Assembly (NCBI GenBank): GCA_016782355.1
Contig: JADHYP010000012.1
Span: 1 to 14,059, forward strand
Length of the DNA: 14,059 nucleotides
DNA from: Candidatus Syntropharchaeum sp.
GTDB lineage: Archaea > Halobacteriota > Syntropharchaeia > Alkanophagales > Methanospirareceae
Reading direction: 5' to 3'
Position 1 is the stretch's first letter. Every line of letters begins with the position of its first letter. Both the position numbers and the translations under genes were made by a program. Positions 1 through 6,192 of the stretch are shown here, in pieces. The notes below the pieces were generated by a model. The model was not told where the DNA came from and ran no database searches. It saw only the letters and a program-made list of their open reading frames with translations.

Positions 1-1
1 A

Positions 2-1993
2 ATGATAAAAGGAAGAGTAACCGATGAATACGGTGCCGGAGTGTCAAATGCGTATATCTATGCTTCAGGTCCAATTTATGTGAGTACAAACACCGATTCC
101 GCGGGATATTACACGGTAGAAGGATTGATAAACGGGATTTACATCGTCACGGCGGAAGGCGAATGGGGAAGCAATTTGGTATCAAATCCGACAGGAGCTG
201 ACATCAAAGAAGGTGAAACAATCGAACTCGACTTCATGCTGAGAACCGCAGGAATCATATCTGGAAGGGTAACCGATGAAAACGGTCTGCCGGTTGTCTA
301 TGTCGATGTTGAGGCATTCTCGACGCATGGATATGGTTCTTACGGATGGGCTTATACCGATTACGATGGATACTACACGATAACTGGATTACAAAGCGGA
401 GAATACACGGTTATCGCATACGGATATTTGTATGGTTTGGCTGATAACTCGACAACAGCATTTGTCCAATTGGGAGCGAAAACAACCGTAAATTTCATCT
501 TACATAAAGGTGGAACATTAACCGGAGAAGTAACCGATGAAAACGGAACGGCAGCACCTTATGTAGGTGTGTCAGCCGCAGGTGAAAGCAATGGCTACGA
601 TGAAACCGATTTAAGCGGACATTATACGATAACAGGACTACGAGATGGAGAATACACGGTCATTGCATCTGAATATTCAACGAATCTCGCGGATTCAACA
701 ACTGCAATTGTAACTTCTGGCGAGACGACAACCGCGAATCTCACGCTCCACGAAGGAGGGGTTGTTCAAGGAAGGGTTGCAGATGTTAATGGAACAGGCA
801 TAGCAAATGCGTGGGTACAGATGGATATATTGACTTACTACTATGGATATTATAACCAAACCAACTCAACAGGCTATTACATGATAGAAGGAATACCAGA
901 CGGAATTTACAACATTACTGCATCGTCATACGGATATTGTGGATACGAAGGAGATTTGGCAGATAATTCTTCTGTTATTGCCATTACACAGGGTCAAACA
1001 ACTATATATGATTTCATACTTCAGAAAGGTGGAGTGATAAAGGGAAAAGTAACGACCCAAGATGAAATCCCGGTTGTCGGTGTGTTCGTTTCTGCAGAAG
1101 GGTCGAGTTATGGTTATACGTACACAAGCACTGATGGAAACTACACGATTACGAGGTTACAAGCAGGAACTTACGAGGTGAGGGCATATCCGCCATCAGG
1201 TATTGGTCTTCTGGGTAACTCTACTTCTGCTGATGTTTCGGCAGGTCAGACCACATCAAATGTTGATATTGTTTTATTGTCAAATAACCATCCACTCGCA
1301 TCCTTCACCTACACACCAGAGAATCCCATCATAAACCAAACCATCACCTTCAACGCCTCTAATTCAACAGACCCAGACGGAACAATTGAGAAATATGAAT
1401 GGGACTTCGGAGATGGAAACATCACGAACACAACAGAAGCGATAATAACGCATTCTTATTCACAAGCAGGCGATTACGTTGTTAACCTGACAGTGACAGA
1501 TGACGAAGGGGCAAAGAACACTGCTTCTAAAACAATAACAGTTTCTCCTCTCGAAAAACTTATCTTCGGCACAGGCGCACCGCCCAACCCATACCCAAGC
1601 ATTTTCGGCACGCACAATGGAACAATCGCACCAAACCAAACGATTATCGTGAACAAACTTTACACTTATCCATGCCCAGGAACTGGTGGACATACGGAAT
1701 ATGCTGAAATCCAGAACTCAACCTGGAATGCAACCGCAATCTGGGACGGCTACGTAGGCGATTGGCATAACATCACTTTCGACAAGACTGTCTTCTTAAT
1801 GGCAAATGAAACCTATAACTATACTATTCGTACAGGCTCTTATCCGCAGATTTATCATACGGATGCACTGCCAACAGCGAATGGGTGGATAAACTTGCCA
1901 ACAACAAATGGCTGGATAAACTGCACTAAATTTACTGATGTCAATGGGAAAAGCCATAATGATTGGATTCCAGCGATAAGGTTGTGGTCATGA
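2..1993 (+). CDS. Surface/secreted protein with five carboxypeptidase-regulatory-like repeats and a PKD domain (5' partial)
   Basis: The frame is open from the first bases and the visible start lies inside a repeat unit, so the N-terminus, including any signal peptide, lies outside the window. Visible residues 1-84, 85-171, 172-253, 254-344 and 345-429 are five copies of a beta-sandwich repeat resembling CarboxypepD_reg. Each has an xGxVTDENG start, a GYYTITGL-type core with an x-G-x-Y-x-V strand, and an ending like F-x-L-x-K-G-G. Residues 430-517 are a PKD domain with the hallmark YEWDFGDGN. The last 145 residues form a Tyr/Trp/Asn-rich domain ending NDWIPAIRLWS. Many N-x-S/T sequons fit an extracellular archaeal glycoprotein. 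No C-terminal membrane anchor is seen. Such repeats usually serve as surface stalks or adhesion modules; no catalytic residues are recognisable. The final motif recurs as a decayed fragment at 2704-2829. Confidence 0.85.
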   Translation: MIKGRVTDEYGAGVSNAYIYASGPIYVSTNTDSAGYYTVEGLINGIYIVTAEGEWGSNLVSNPTGADIKEGETIELDFMLRTAGIISGRVTDENGLPVVYVDVEAFSTHGYGSYGWAYTDYDGYYTITGLQSGEYTVIAYGYLYGLADNSTTAFVQLGAKTTVNFILHKGGTLTGEVTDENGTAAPYVGVSAAGESNGYDETDLSGHYTITGLRDGEYTVIASEYSTNLADSTTAIVTSGETTTANLTLHEGGVVQGRVADVNGTGIANAWVQMDILTYYYGYYNQTNSTGYYMIEGIPDGIYNITASSYGYCGYEGDLADNSSVIAITQGQTTIYDFILQKGGVIKGKVTTQDEIPVVGVFVSAEGSSYGYTYTSTDGNYTITRLQAGTYEVRAYPPSGIGLLGNSTSADVSAGQTTSNVDIVLLSNNHPLASFTYTPENPIINQTITFNASNSTDPDGTIEKYEWDFGDGNITNTTEAIITHSYSQAGDYVVNLTVTDDEGAKNTASKTITVSPLEKLIFGTGAPPNPYPSIFGTHNGTIAPNQTIIVNKLYTYPCPGTGGHTEYAEIQNSTWNATAIWDGYVGDWHNITFDKTVFLMANETYNYTIRTGSYPQIYHTDALPTANGWINLPTTNGWINCTKFTDVNGKSHNDWIPAIRLWS

Positions 1994-2038
1994 AAAAGTT
2001 TCTTTGGTCAAGCTTTCTTTTTAAAAGAAAAGTTGAAA
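1993..2038. repeat. AT-rich dispersed repeat fragment behind the surface-protein gene
   Basis: Starting at the last base of the stop codon, positions 1993-2020 read on the minus strand (AAAGAAAGCTTGACCAAAG, then AAACTTTTT) nearly match 4127-4157 on the plus strand (AAAGAAAGCTTTACCAAAG, then ATAAAACTTTTT). The right half (CTTTCTTTTTAAAAGAAAAG) can fold back on itself weakly. It looks like a short piece of the larger structured element at 4060-4282, in inverted orientation. It could also act as a U-rich transcription stop for the surface-protein gene. Confidence 0.55.
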
Positions 2039-2051
2039 GGAGGTGAAAATA

Positions 2052-2342
2052 ATGGCTGAAATAGTGATAAGAACAGGTAAGCCCGAATCAATCATGCCTG
2101 TTTTAGATTCTGCTATCCGTAACCAGTTAAAATTGCTCAAAACGAGTATAAACAGAACAAAAATAAGAATCAGTAGTTTTGAGCAGAAATACGATATGTC
2201 TACCGAGCAATTCATGCAAAAGATAAAGGATGGGATGGACGATGACAATCTCGACTATGTCGAATGGATTGGCGAGACAAAAATTCTGAAAAGGTTGGAA
2301 GAGGAATATAAGGAATTGGAGGGATTGCGAATTTGCTTGTGA
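2052..2342 (+). CDS. Small helical partner of the TumE-type protein (putative antitoxin)
   Basis: This encodes 96 aa. The start is set by a near-perfect Shine-Dalgarno sequence (GGAGGTGA, 2039-2046) five bases before ATG 2052; the GTG at 2043 lies inside that site and is unlikely to be used. The protein appears almost wholly helical and is rich in Lys and Glu, with a central FEQKYDMSTEQFMQKI segment and a charged C-terminal helix that includes YVEWIGETKILKRLEEEY. I recognise no DNA-binding motif. Its stop codon overlaps the GTG of the next gene, so the two are translationally coupled. Small helical proteins of this type sit directly upstream of TumE/DUF6516 toxin-like genes, and the antitoxin role is inferred from this pairing. 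It could instead be a co-folding partner without regulatory function. Confidence 0.6.
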   Translation: MAEIVIRTGKPESIMPVLDSAIRNQLKLLKTSINRTKIRISSFEQKYDMSTEQFMQKIKDGMDDDNLDYVEWIGETKILKRLEEEYKELEGLRICL

Positions 2343-2704
2343 GCGAATATTTTCGGCATCTAAGGAGTGTTATTGATGCCTGTGAAGCGATTACGGCAAA
2401 AGAGATAGTAGAGGATGAACGCTCAGACTATTTGGGATTTTTCAAGGCTACGCTTTATTTCCATGACGGAGCTATCTTGCACGTAAGGGAGTTTGTCTTC
2501 ACTCGTTTTGGCGTTGAACGAGAAACATATGTTTACCATTATCAAGATGAAAATAACAATCGTATCTTCAGATATGACAATACAGAACATTTTCCCGATT
2601 TACCCAATTTCCCACATCATAAGCATACGCCAAAAAACGTAATTGTCTCCTCATCACCTACCTTAGAGGAGGTTTTGAGAGAAATTACACAATTAAAGAG
2701 GTGA
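2333..2704 (+). CDS. TumE/DUF6516-family protein (putative toxin of a toxin-antitoxin pair)
   Basis: This encodes about 123 aa. It shows the features I associate with the TumE (DUF6516) family: a beta-rich N-terminal half with FKATLYFHDGAILHVREF, then YHYQDENNNRIFRYDNTEHF, then a His-rich PNFPHHKHTP motif, and a C-terminal PTLEEVLREI helix. The clustered histidines near residues 93-97 are probable functional residues. Two starts are possible: TTG 2333, nine bases after GGAGGG (2318-2323), or GTG 2339, which overlaps the upstream TGA. I use the first because of spacing. Coupling to the 2052 gene fits a toxin with its cognate partner upstream. The cassette sits between an intact surface-protein gene and a fossil of the same C-terminal domain. 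Toxicity is inferred from family membership only. Confidence 0.65.
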   Translation: MLVSEYFRHLRSVIDACEAITAKEIVEDERSDYLGFFKATLYFHDGAILHVREFVFTRFGVERETYVYHYQDENNNRIFRYDNTEHFPDLPNFPHHKHTPKNVIVSSSPTLEEVLREITQLKR

Positions 2705-2829
2705 TGAAGATAAAAATAATTCATGCAAAAGAGCATGAAGCAAAGGGAGGGAACATAACCTGCACAGAATTCGTTGAGGCAAATGGCAAGAAATACAATA
2801 ACTAGATACCCGCGATTAAGGGGGAATAA
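2704..2829 (+). pseudogene. Decayed C-terminal fragment of a surface-protein domain, interrupted by TAG
   Basis: An ATG at 2704 overlaps the stop of the TumE-type gene and opens a 33-codon frame ending in TAG at 2803. Read through that TAG, the frame continues IPAIKGE to TAA at 2827-2829. Around the TAG the peptide aligns with the end of the 2-1993 protein: CTEFVEANGKKYNN-stop-IPAIK here against CTKFTDVNGKSHNDWIPAIR there. The TAG stands exactly where the intact copy has TGG (Trp). This is therefore a truncated, inactivated copy of the same terminal domain. A functional short ORF is possible but unlikely. Confidence 0.75.
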
Positions 2830-2835
2830 AAACAA

Positions 2836-2878
2836 TGTATAAGATAAATGAGAAAAAACAATCAACCATGAATGGTTG
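2836..2878 (+). promoter_or_regulatory. Putative promoter and palindromic operator of the rubrerythrin operon
   Basis: A TATA-like TGTATAAGAT at 2836-2845 lies about 25 bases before a perfect 7-bp inverted repeat CAACCAT-GA-ATGGTTG (2863-2878). This is where archaeal transcription would be expected to begin. The Shine-Dalgarno sequence (GGAGG, 2878-2882) directly follows. A dyad over the start site suggests repression of the redox operon. It could instead be a small 5'-UTR hairpin. The structure is seen; the regulatory role is inferred. Confidence 0.45.
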
Positions 2879-2892
2879 GAGGAGATAATATT

Positions 2893-3414
2893 ATGAACGA
2901 CGAGAGACTGAATGCGCTTGAGATAGCCATGAAACTTGAAGAAGACGGCAAGAAGTTTTACGTGGACGCCAGTGAGAAAGCTACCAGCGCGTTTGCAAAG
3001 GATATGTTCAGGTCATTGGCAAAGGACGAAGACGTGCATCTGGAAAAAGTGAAAGGGATATATCAGAAGCTAAAAGAAGAAAGGAAGTGGCCGAAAGTGG
3101 TGACAGCCATAGGTGACGTGGTAAAGACAAAAGCAATTTTTCCTGAGGATGCGAAAGACCTGAATATGACAGAGGAAGATATTTCCGATACCGTAAAAGT
3201 GCTGAAAATAGGCATTGAAATGGAGGAGAAAAGCATTAAGTTCTACAATGAGCTGGCGGAGAAAGCCACCGACCCCTTTGAGCTCAGGTTCTTTTTCGCA
3301 CTTGCGCATGAGGAACGAGGACATTATCTCAGTCTCTGGGATTATCGTGAGTATCTTGAGGACCCGGCAGGATGGTTTGGTATGAAAGAGGGATTCAGGT
3401 TGGATGCCGGTTGA
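2893..3414 (+). CDS. Rubrerythrin-type ferritin-like diiron protein without a rubredoxin domain
   Basis: This encodes 173 aa. It is a four-helix ferritin-like protein with two diiron half-sites. The first has Glu in KLEEDGKKFY (residues 15-24) and the E46-x-x-H49 pair in KDEDVHLEK. The second has Glu in EMEEKSIKFY (109-118) and the E141-x-x-H144 pair in HEERGHY. Full-length rubrerythrins carry a C-terminal Cys4 rubredoxin domain; here the chain stops after the diiron fold with no cysteines, so an external electron donor is needed. Rubrerythrins reduce hydrogen peroxide in the cytoplasm of anaerobes. ATG 2893 has GGAGG ten bases upstream; the in-frame ATG 2872 lies inside the upstream palindrome and is less likely. 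The flavoprotein gene begins 6 bp downstream, so the two are almost certainly cotranscribed, and that protein may be the reductant. Confidence 0.85.
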   Translation: MNDERLNALEIAMKLEEDGKKFYVDASEKATSAFAKDMFRSLAKDEDVHLEKVKGIYQKLKEERKWPKVVTAIGDVVKTKAIFPEDAKDLNMTEEDISDTVKVLKIGIEMEEKSIKFYNELAEKATDPFELRFFFALAHEERGHYLSLWDYREYLEDPAGWFGMKEGFRLDAG

Positions 3415-3420
3415 AGGCAA

Positions 3421-4077
3421 ATGGTTAAACTATTTGGTATTTCGGCGAGTCCAAGAATGGCAGCTACTGACTGGATTATTAAAGAGGCGTTAAGGTATGC
3501 AGAGGAGAAGTGGAATGCAGAGACGCGGTACTTCTCTGTTCGTGGTAAGAAGCTCAACTTTTGTCTGCACTGCGACCACTGCATCAAAGAAGGAAGTTGC
3601 ATTCACGACGATGCGATGAAAGAGGTATATTCGGGGTTCGAGTGGGCGGAAGCGGTCTTAATTGGAACGCCCGTGTATCAAGGAACACTCAGCGGTCAGG
3701 CAAAGGTGCTTCTCGACAGGATGAGAGCATTTGTAGCGAGAAATCCGCATGCGCTCCGCGAAAAAGTAGGTGCAGCAGTTGCTGATGGTGGCGACCGTAT
3801 AGGCGGGCAGGAACTCGCGATCATGGCTATCACTGACTTCTATTTGATAAACGAGATGGTTCCCGTAGGAGGAGGAGCTTTCGGCGCGAACCTCGGTGCC
3901 ACTTTCTGGTCGAAGGATAAAGGTGCAGAAGGCGTTAAAGAGGATGAAGAAGGTTTGAGAAGCCTTCGTAAGACGGTGGATAGACTTATGGAAGTTTGGT
4001 TTATGATGAGAGGAGATGGAAAGAATACGTTCAATCTATTGTATAGCTCCCAGAAAATACTAAATCCTAAGCACTAA
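3421..4077 (+). CDS. Iron-sulfur flavoprotein (Isf family, NADPH-FMN-reductase fold)
   Basis: This encodes 218 aa with a flavodoxin-like FMN fold: the N-terminal phosphate loop GISASPRMAAT (residues 6-16) and GTPVYQGTLSGQAKVLLDR in the middle. Cysteines 48, 51, 54 and 60 form C-x2-C-x2-C-x5-C, the compact [4Fe-4S] motif typical of Methanosarcina-type Isf. Established work on Isf supports ferredoxin-linked electron transfer and reduction of oxygen or peroxide to water. It follows rubrerythrin by 6 bp with only a weak AGG as ribosome site, which suggests translational coupling. The last codons, reading KILNPKH and stop, lie at the edge of or inside the inverted-repeat element at 4060-4282, so the native C-terminus may have been altered by that element. 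The family call is secure; the physiological partner is inferred. Confidence 0.85.
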   Translation: MVKLFGISASPRMAATDWIIKEALRYAEEKWNAETRYFSVRGKKLNFCLHCDHCIKEGSCIHDDAMKEVYSGFEWAEAVLIGTPVYQGTLSGQAKVLLDRMRAFVARNPHALREKVGAAVADGGDRIGGQELAIMAITDFYLINEMVPVGGGAFGANLGATFWSKDKGAEGVKEDEEGLRSLRKTVDRLMEVWFMMRGDGKNTFNLLYSSQKILNPKH

Positions 4078-4282
4078 ATCCTAAACAAATCCAAATATCC
4101 AAACTCAAAACAAACCTTTCTTTGAGAAAGAAAGCTTTACCAAAGATAAAACTTTTTTCTAAAAAGTTTTATGCGCAAGCATTTTTAGTAAATGTTTTTG
4201 CGAAGCAAAAAGGTTTGTTTTGGTCATTTGGATTTTGATATTTGATATTGTTTAGGATTTCGGATTTAGAGTTTATGATTTA
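4060..4282. repeat. Large inverted-repeat element with nested hairpins
   Basis: The element has two long, imperfect, inverted arms. Two perfect 13-bp pairings anchor it: AAATCCTAAACAA (4076-4088) with 4248-4260, and AAAACAAACCTTT (4107-4119) with 4209-4221. Three hairpins lie inside: CTTTCTTT-GAG-AAAGAAAG (4116-4134), ATAAAACTTTTT-tct-AAAAAGTTTTAT (4146-4172, 12 bp perfect) and an interrupted stem 4174-4184 with 4190-4202. The left edge carries a tandem CTAAATCCTAA motif; the right edge echoes it as TTTAGGATTTCGGATTTAG. The left arm overlaps the end of the Isf gene and the right arm reaches the start region of afpA. There is no coding capacity. Candidates are a non-autonomous (MITE-like) mobile repeat or a structured RNA/terminator. 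A short relative occurs at 1993-2038. Confidence 0.8.
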
Positions 4283-4302
4283 TATATTGAGTAATTACAG
4301 TA

Positions 4303-4866
4303 ATGAACATGAAGATAGCATGGGGGATAACAGGAGCCGGTGATTTTCTTAGCGAGACTGTGGCTCTGATGAAGGAACTCACAAAGAAGTACAACCTGGA
4401 GGTTCATGTCTATCTCTCTAAGGAGGCTGAGGTCGTTTTAAAATTCTACAAGCTCTTGAACGAAGTTAAAGAGCATTTTCCAAAGGTGAGTGCAGAAAAA
4501 GGACCAAATGCCCCTTTCCTATCAGGAAAAATACAGTTAGGCAACTACGATTTCGTTTTGATTGCGCCCGCTACGGCAAATACAGTGGCAAAAATCGCAT
4601 ACTGCATCGCAGATTCGCTGATTACTAATTCCGCGGCACAAGCCATGAAGGTGGACGTGCCCGTGTATATCTTCCCGGTGGACCAGAAAGAGTGCGAAGT
4701 AATAACAAAGCTTCCTGACGGCAGTGACTTGAAGATAAGAATTCGGAAGGAGGACGTGGAGAACGTGGAGAAGTTACGAAGAATGCGTGGTATCACGGTT
4801 TTAAGTCGAGTGGAGGAGATAGAAAAGGTGGTGAAGAAGATATGCCAAGACAGTTCGGAGGAATAA
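4303..4866 (+). CDS. afpA: Archaeoflavoprotein AfpA-like FMN protein (DmrB/AfpA family)
   Basis: This encodes 187 aa, the usual length for this archaeal flavoprotein family. It opens with the MKIAWGITGAG phosphate-binding strand-loop (residues 3-13), has the family signature PATANTVAKIAY (89-100) followed by IADSLITNSAAQA, and FPVDQKE (124-130). Family members bind FMN; AfpA accepts electrons from ferredoxin, whereas the DmrB relatives reduce dihydromethanopterin. The FPVDQKE-plus-KEDVENVEKLRRM pattern looks more like AfpA. Two starts are possible, ATG 4303 or ATG 4309. No Shine-Dalgarno sequence is present, and TATATA at 4281-4286 lies about 25 bases before 4309, so a leaderless transcript starting MKIAWG is plausible. 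Its position after Rbr-Isf suggests a shared electron-transfer chain, although the inverted-repeat element separates it from them. Confidence 0.8.
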   Translation: MNMKIAWGITGAGDFLSETVALMKELTKKYNLEVHVYLSKEAEVVLKFYKLLNEVKEHFPKVSAEKGPNAPFLSGKIQLGNYDFVLIAPATANTVAKIAYCIADSLITNSAAQAMKVDVPVYIFPVDQKECEVITKLPDGSDLKIRIRKEDVENVEKLRRMRGITVLSRVEEIEKVVKKICQDSSEE

Positions 4867-4907
4867 CGTTACTAAAAAGTCTAAAATCGAAAACGCCATT
4901 CTAAAAT

Positions 4908-6026
4908 TTATTGCGTCACCGAGTGCTGCCACCATTCCATAATGTACTCAGGTAGCCTGAACCCACGTTGATGCAATCGTTCCACCAAATGCAGTGGAAG
5001 AGGACTGAGCACAAACGTCGCACGCTCATAAAAAGTCGTAGGTGAGGCGTCTATTATGAAACTCGCGGACTCCCTCGACAAGGTGGATTCATTACCAACG
5101 ATGGAATAGACATAGCCTCCAAATCCACTCTGCTCCTTGCACCATCCCAGAAGCGGTTCCGTCTCTCCGGACCATGAAATTAAAAACAAAATATCCCCGG
5201 CTCGATGTCTTGGTGCAAAAGGCCCGGATAAATAAGCTTCATCGCCAATGGCTCTTTTAACGTGCTGCAGTCTTATTGCAGTCATCTTCGCAACGTTCCT
5301 CGCAGGACCCAACCCACCCATTGTTATGTGGCACCGCGTCTCGAGCCTGTCAATGATATGCTCGTAATTATCCGATTTGACGAATTTACGCACAACTGTT
5401 CTTATAATCTTTGATTCATCCTCTATTTTCTCAAACGCACTCATATAATCGTTCTGCTCATTTATGGCTTCCTTTGTTTTCTGAAATAGTAGCAAAGAAC
5501 CTAATTCATAAACGTCGTTCATTATGCCATGTTTGAGAAACGCATTAAAGCTATTAGACTTTTTCTCCCGCCCTTTCAGTTCGACTACGTTACCATATTC
5601 TTTCTCTCTTATCATTCCTATCGAGGAATTCCGATTTGAGACGACGGCGTCAATGGTAAATTTATCGCTTTTTTCTCGCTCGATATAATCCGCGAGTTGT
5701 TTAACCACTATTTTAGGCGTTGAGGTCTCACCACTTCCGGAATTAACAAGCAGTGCTATTCTATCATACTTTTTCGCCAATACCGGTGCTGCCTCCACGA
5801 TGTCTCTGCCTGGAAAATCTATGTCCACAGTTGTTTTCACCGCTTTGTCCATTTGCCCCAGTCCTATGTACAATGCGCTTTGCGACCTCCCTTCACCCAC
5901 GAGAATGATACAATCCGCGGCGTTGAGGTCATCGTAAAAAGGCTCAAACTCACTCTTATTGAGGTTACGAACGTTCTTCATTACTCCGTTGATATACCCA
6001 ATCCCTTTTTTTACTTCACTTATCAT
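4908..6026 (-). CDS. Tandem SIS-domain (sugar isomerase fold) protein, substrate unknown
   Basis: This encodes 372 aa with two SIS domains. The first has GEGRSQS (44-50) and NSGSGETSTP (95-104); the second has MGGLGPARNVAK (236-247) and ISWSGETEPLL (283-293). Each pair gives the Rossmann-like sugar-phosphate binding loop and the SGxTxx-type serine loop of the fold. Its length and duplicated architecture resemble the isomerase half of GlmS or the bifunctional phosphoglucose/phosphomannose isomerases. It lacks an N-terminal Ntn glutaminase domain, and I could not identify the GlmS C-terminal DxPR-LAKSVTVE signature. It may be a ketose-aldose isomerase or a regulatory sugar-phosphate sensor. It is convergent with afpA (41 bp between stops) and lies downstream of proS on the same strand, separated by 166 bp that contain an inverted repeat, so cotranscription is uncertain. 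Confidence 0.75.
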   Translation of the reverse strand: MISEVKKGIGYINGVMKNVRNLNKSEFEPFYDDLNAADCIILVGEGRSQSALYIGLGQMDKAVKTTVDIDFPGRDIVEAAPVLAKKYDRIALLVNSGSGETSTPKIVVKQLADYIEREKSDKFTIDAVVSNRNSSIGMIREKEYGNVVELKGREKKSNSFNAFLKHGIMNDVYELGSLLLFQKTKEAINEQNDYMSAFEKIEDESKIIRTVVRKFVKSDNYEHIIDRLETRCHITMGGLGPARNVAKMTAIRLQHVKRAIGDEAYLSGPFAPRHRAGDILFLISWSGETEPLLGWCKEQSGFGGYVYSIVGNESTLSRESASFIIDASPTTFYERATFVLSPLPLHLVERLHQRGFRLPEYIMEWWQHSVTQ

Positions 6027-6114
6027 AAGCTATCAAAAATTGTCCCCATCAAGTAAGGATTTATCATTGGTTTTAAACTTTTCGATTGTTTTTACTTTCT
6101 TGTAGCCGTTTTTG

Positions 6115-6180
6115 TTTACCGCCGAGAGCGCTGAGATGAGGTAAACGATTTTCTTAGCTCTCTGTGTTCTCTGCGGTAAA
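6115..6180. repeat. Inverted pair of ACCGC-GAGA type repeats behind proS
   Basis: The left arm begins TTTACCGCCGAGAGCGCTGA (6115-6134). The right arm, read on the minus strand from 6180, begins TTTACCGCAGAGAACACAGA. The arms match at most positions and are separated by an AT-rich spacer, so the transcript downstream of proS could fold into a long imperfect hairpin. A third copy lies at 7736-7763, upstream of proS. Related AC-GAGA rich repeats are scattered in many anaerobe genomes. A terminator role for proS is possible. The rest of the 6027-6192 spacer shows no gene. Confidence 0.65.
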
Positions 6181-6192
6181 TTAAAAAGTGAT

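Noticed and set aside
2803..2805. In-frame TAG read as pyrrolysine in the 2704-2829 frame
   Set aside because: The codon replaces a TGG Trp of a homologous sequence only seven codons before the natural end, no full-length gene precedes it, and no Pyl biosynthesis or tRNA gene is in the window. Simple decay explains it.
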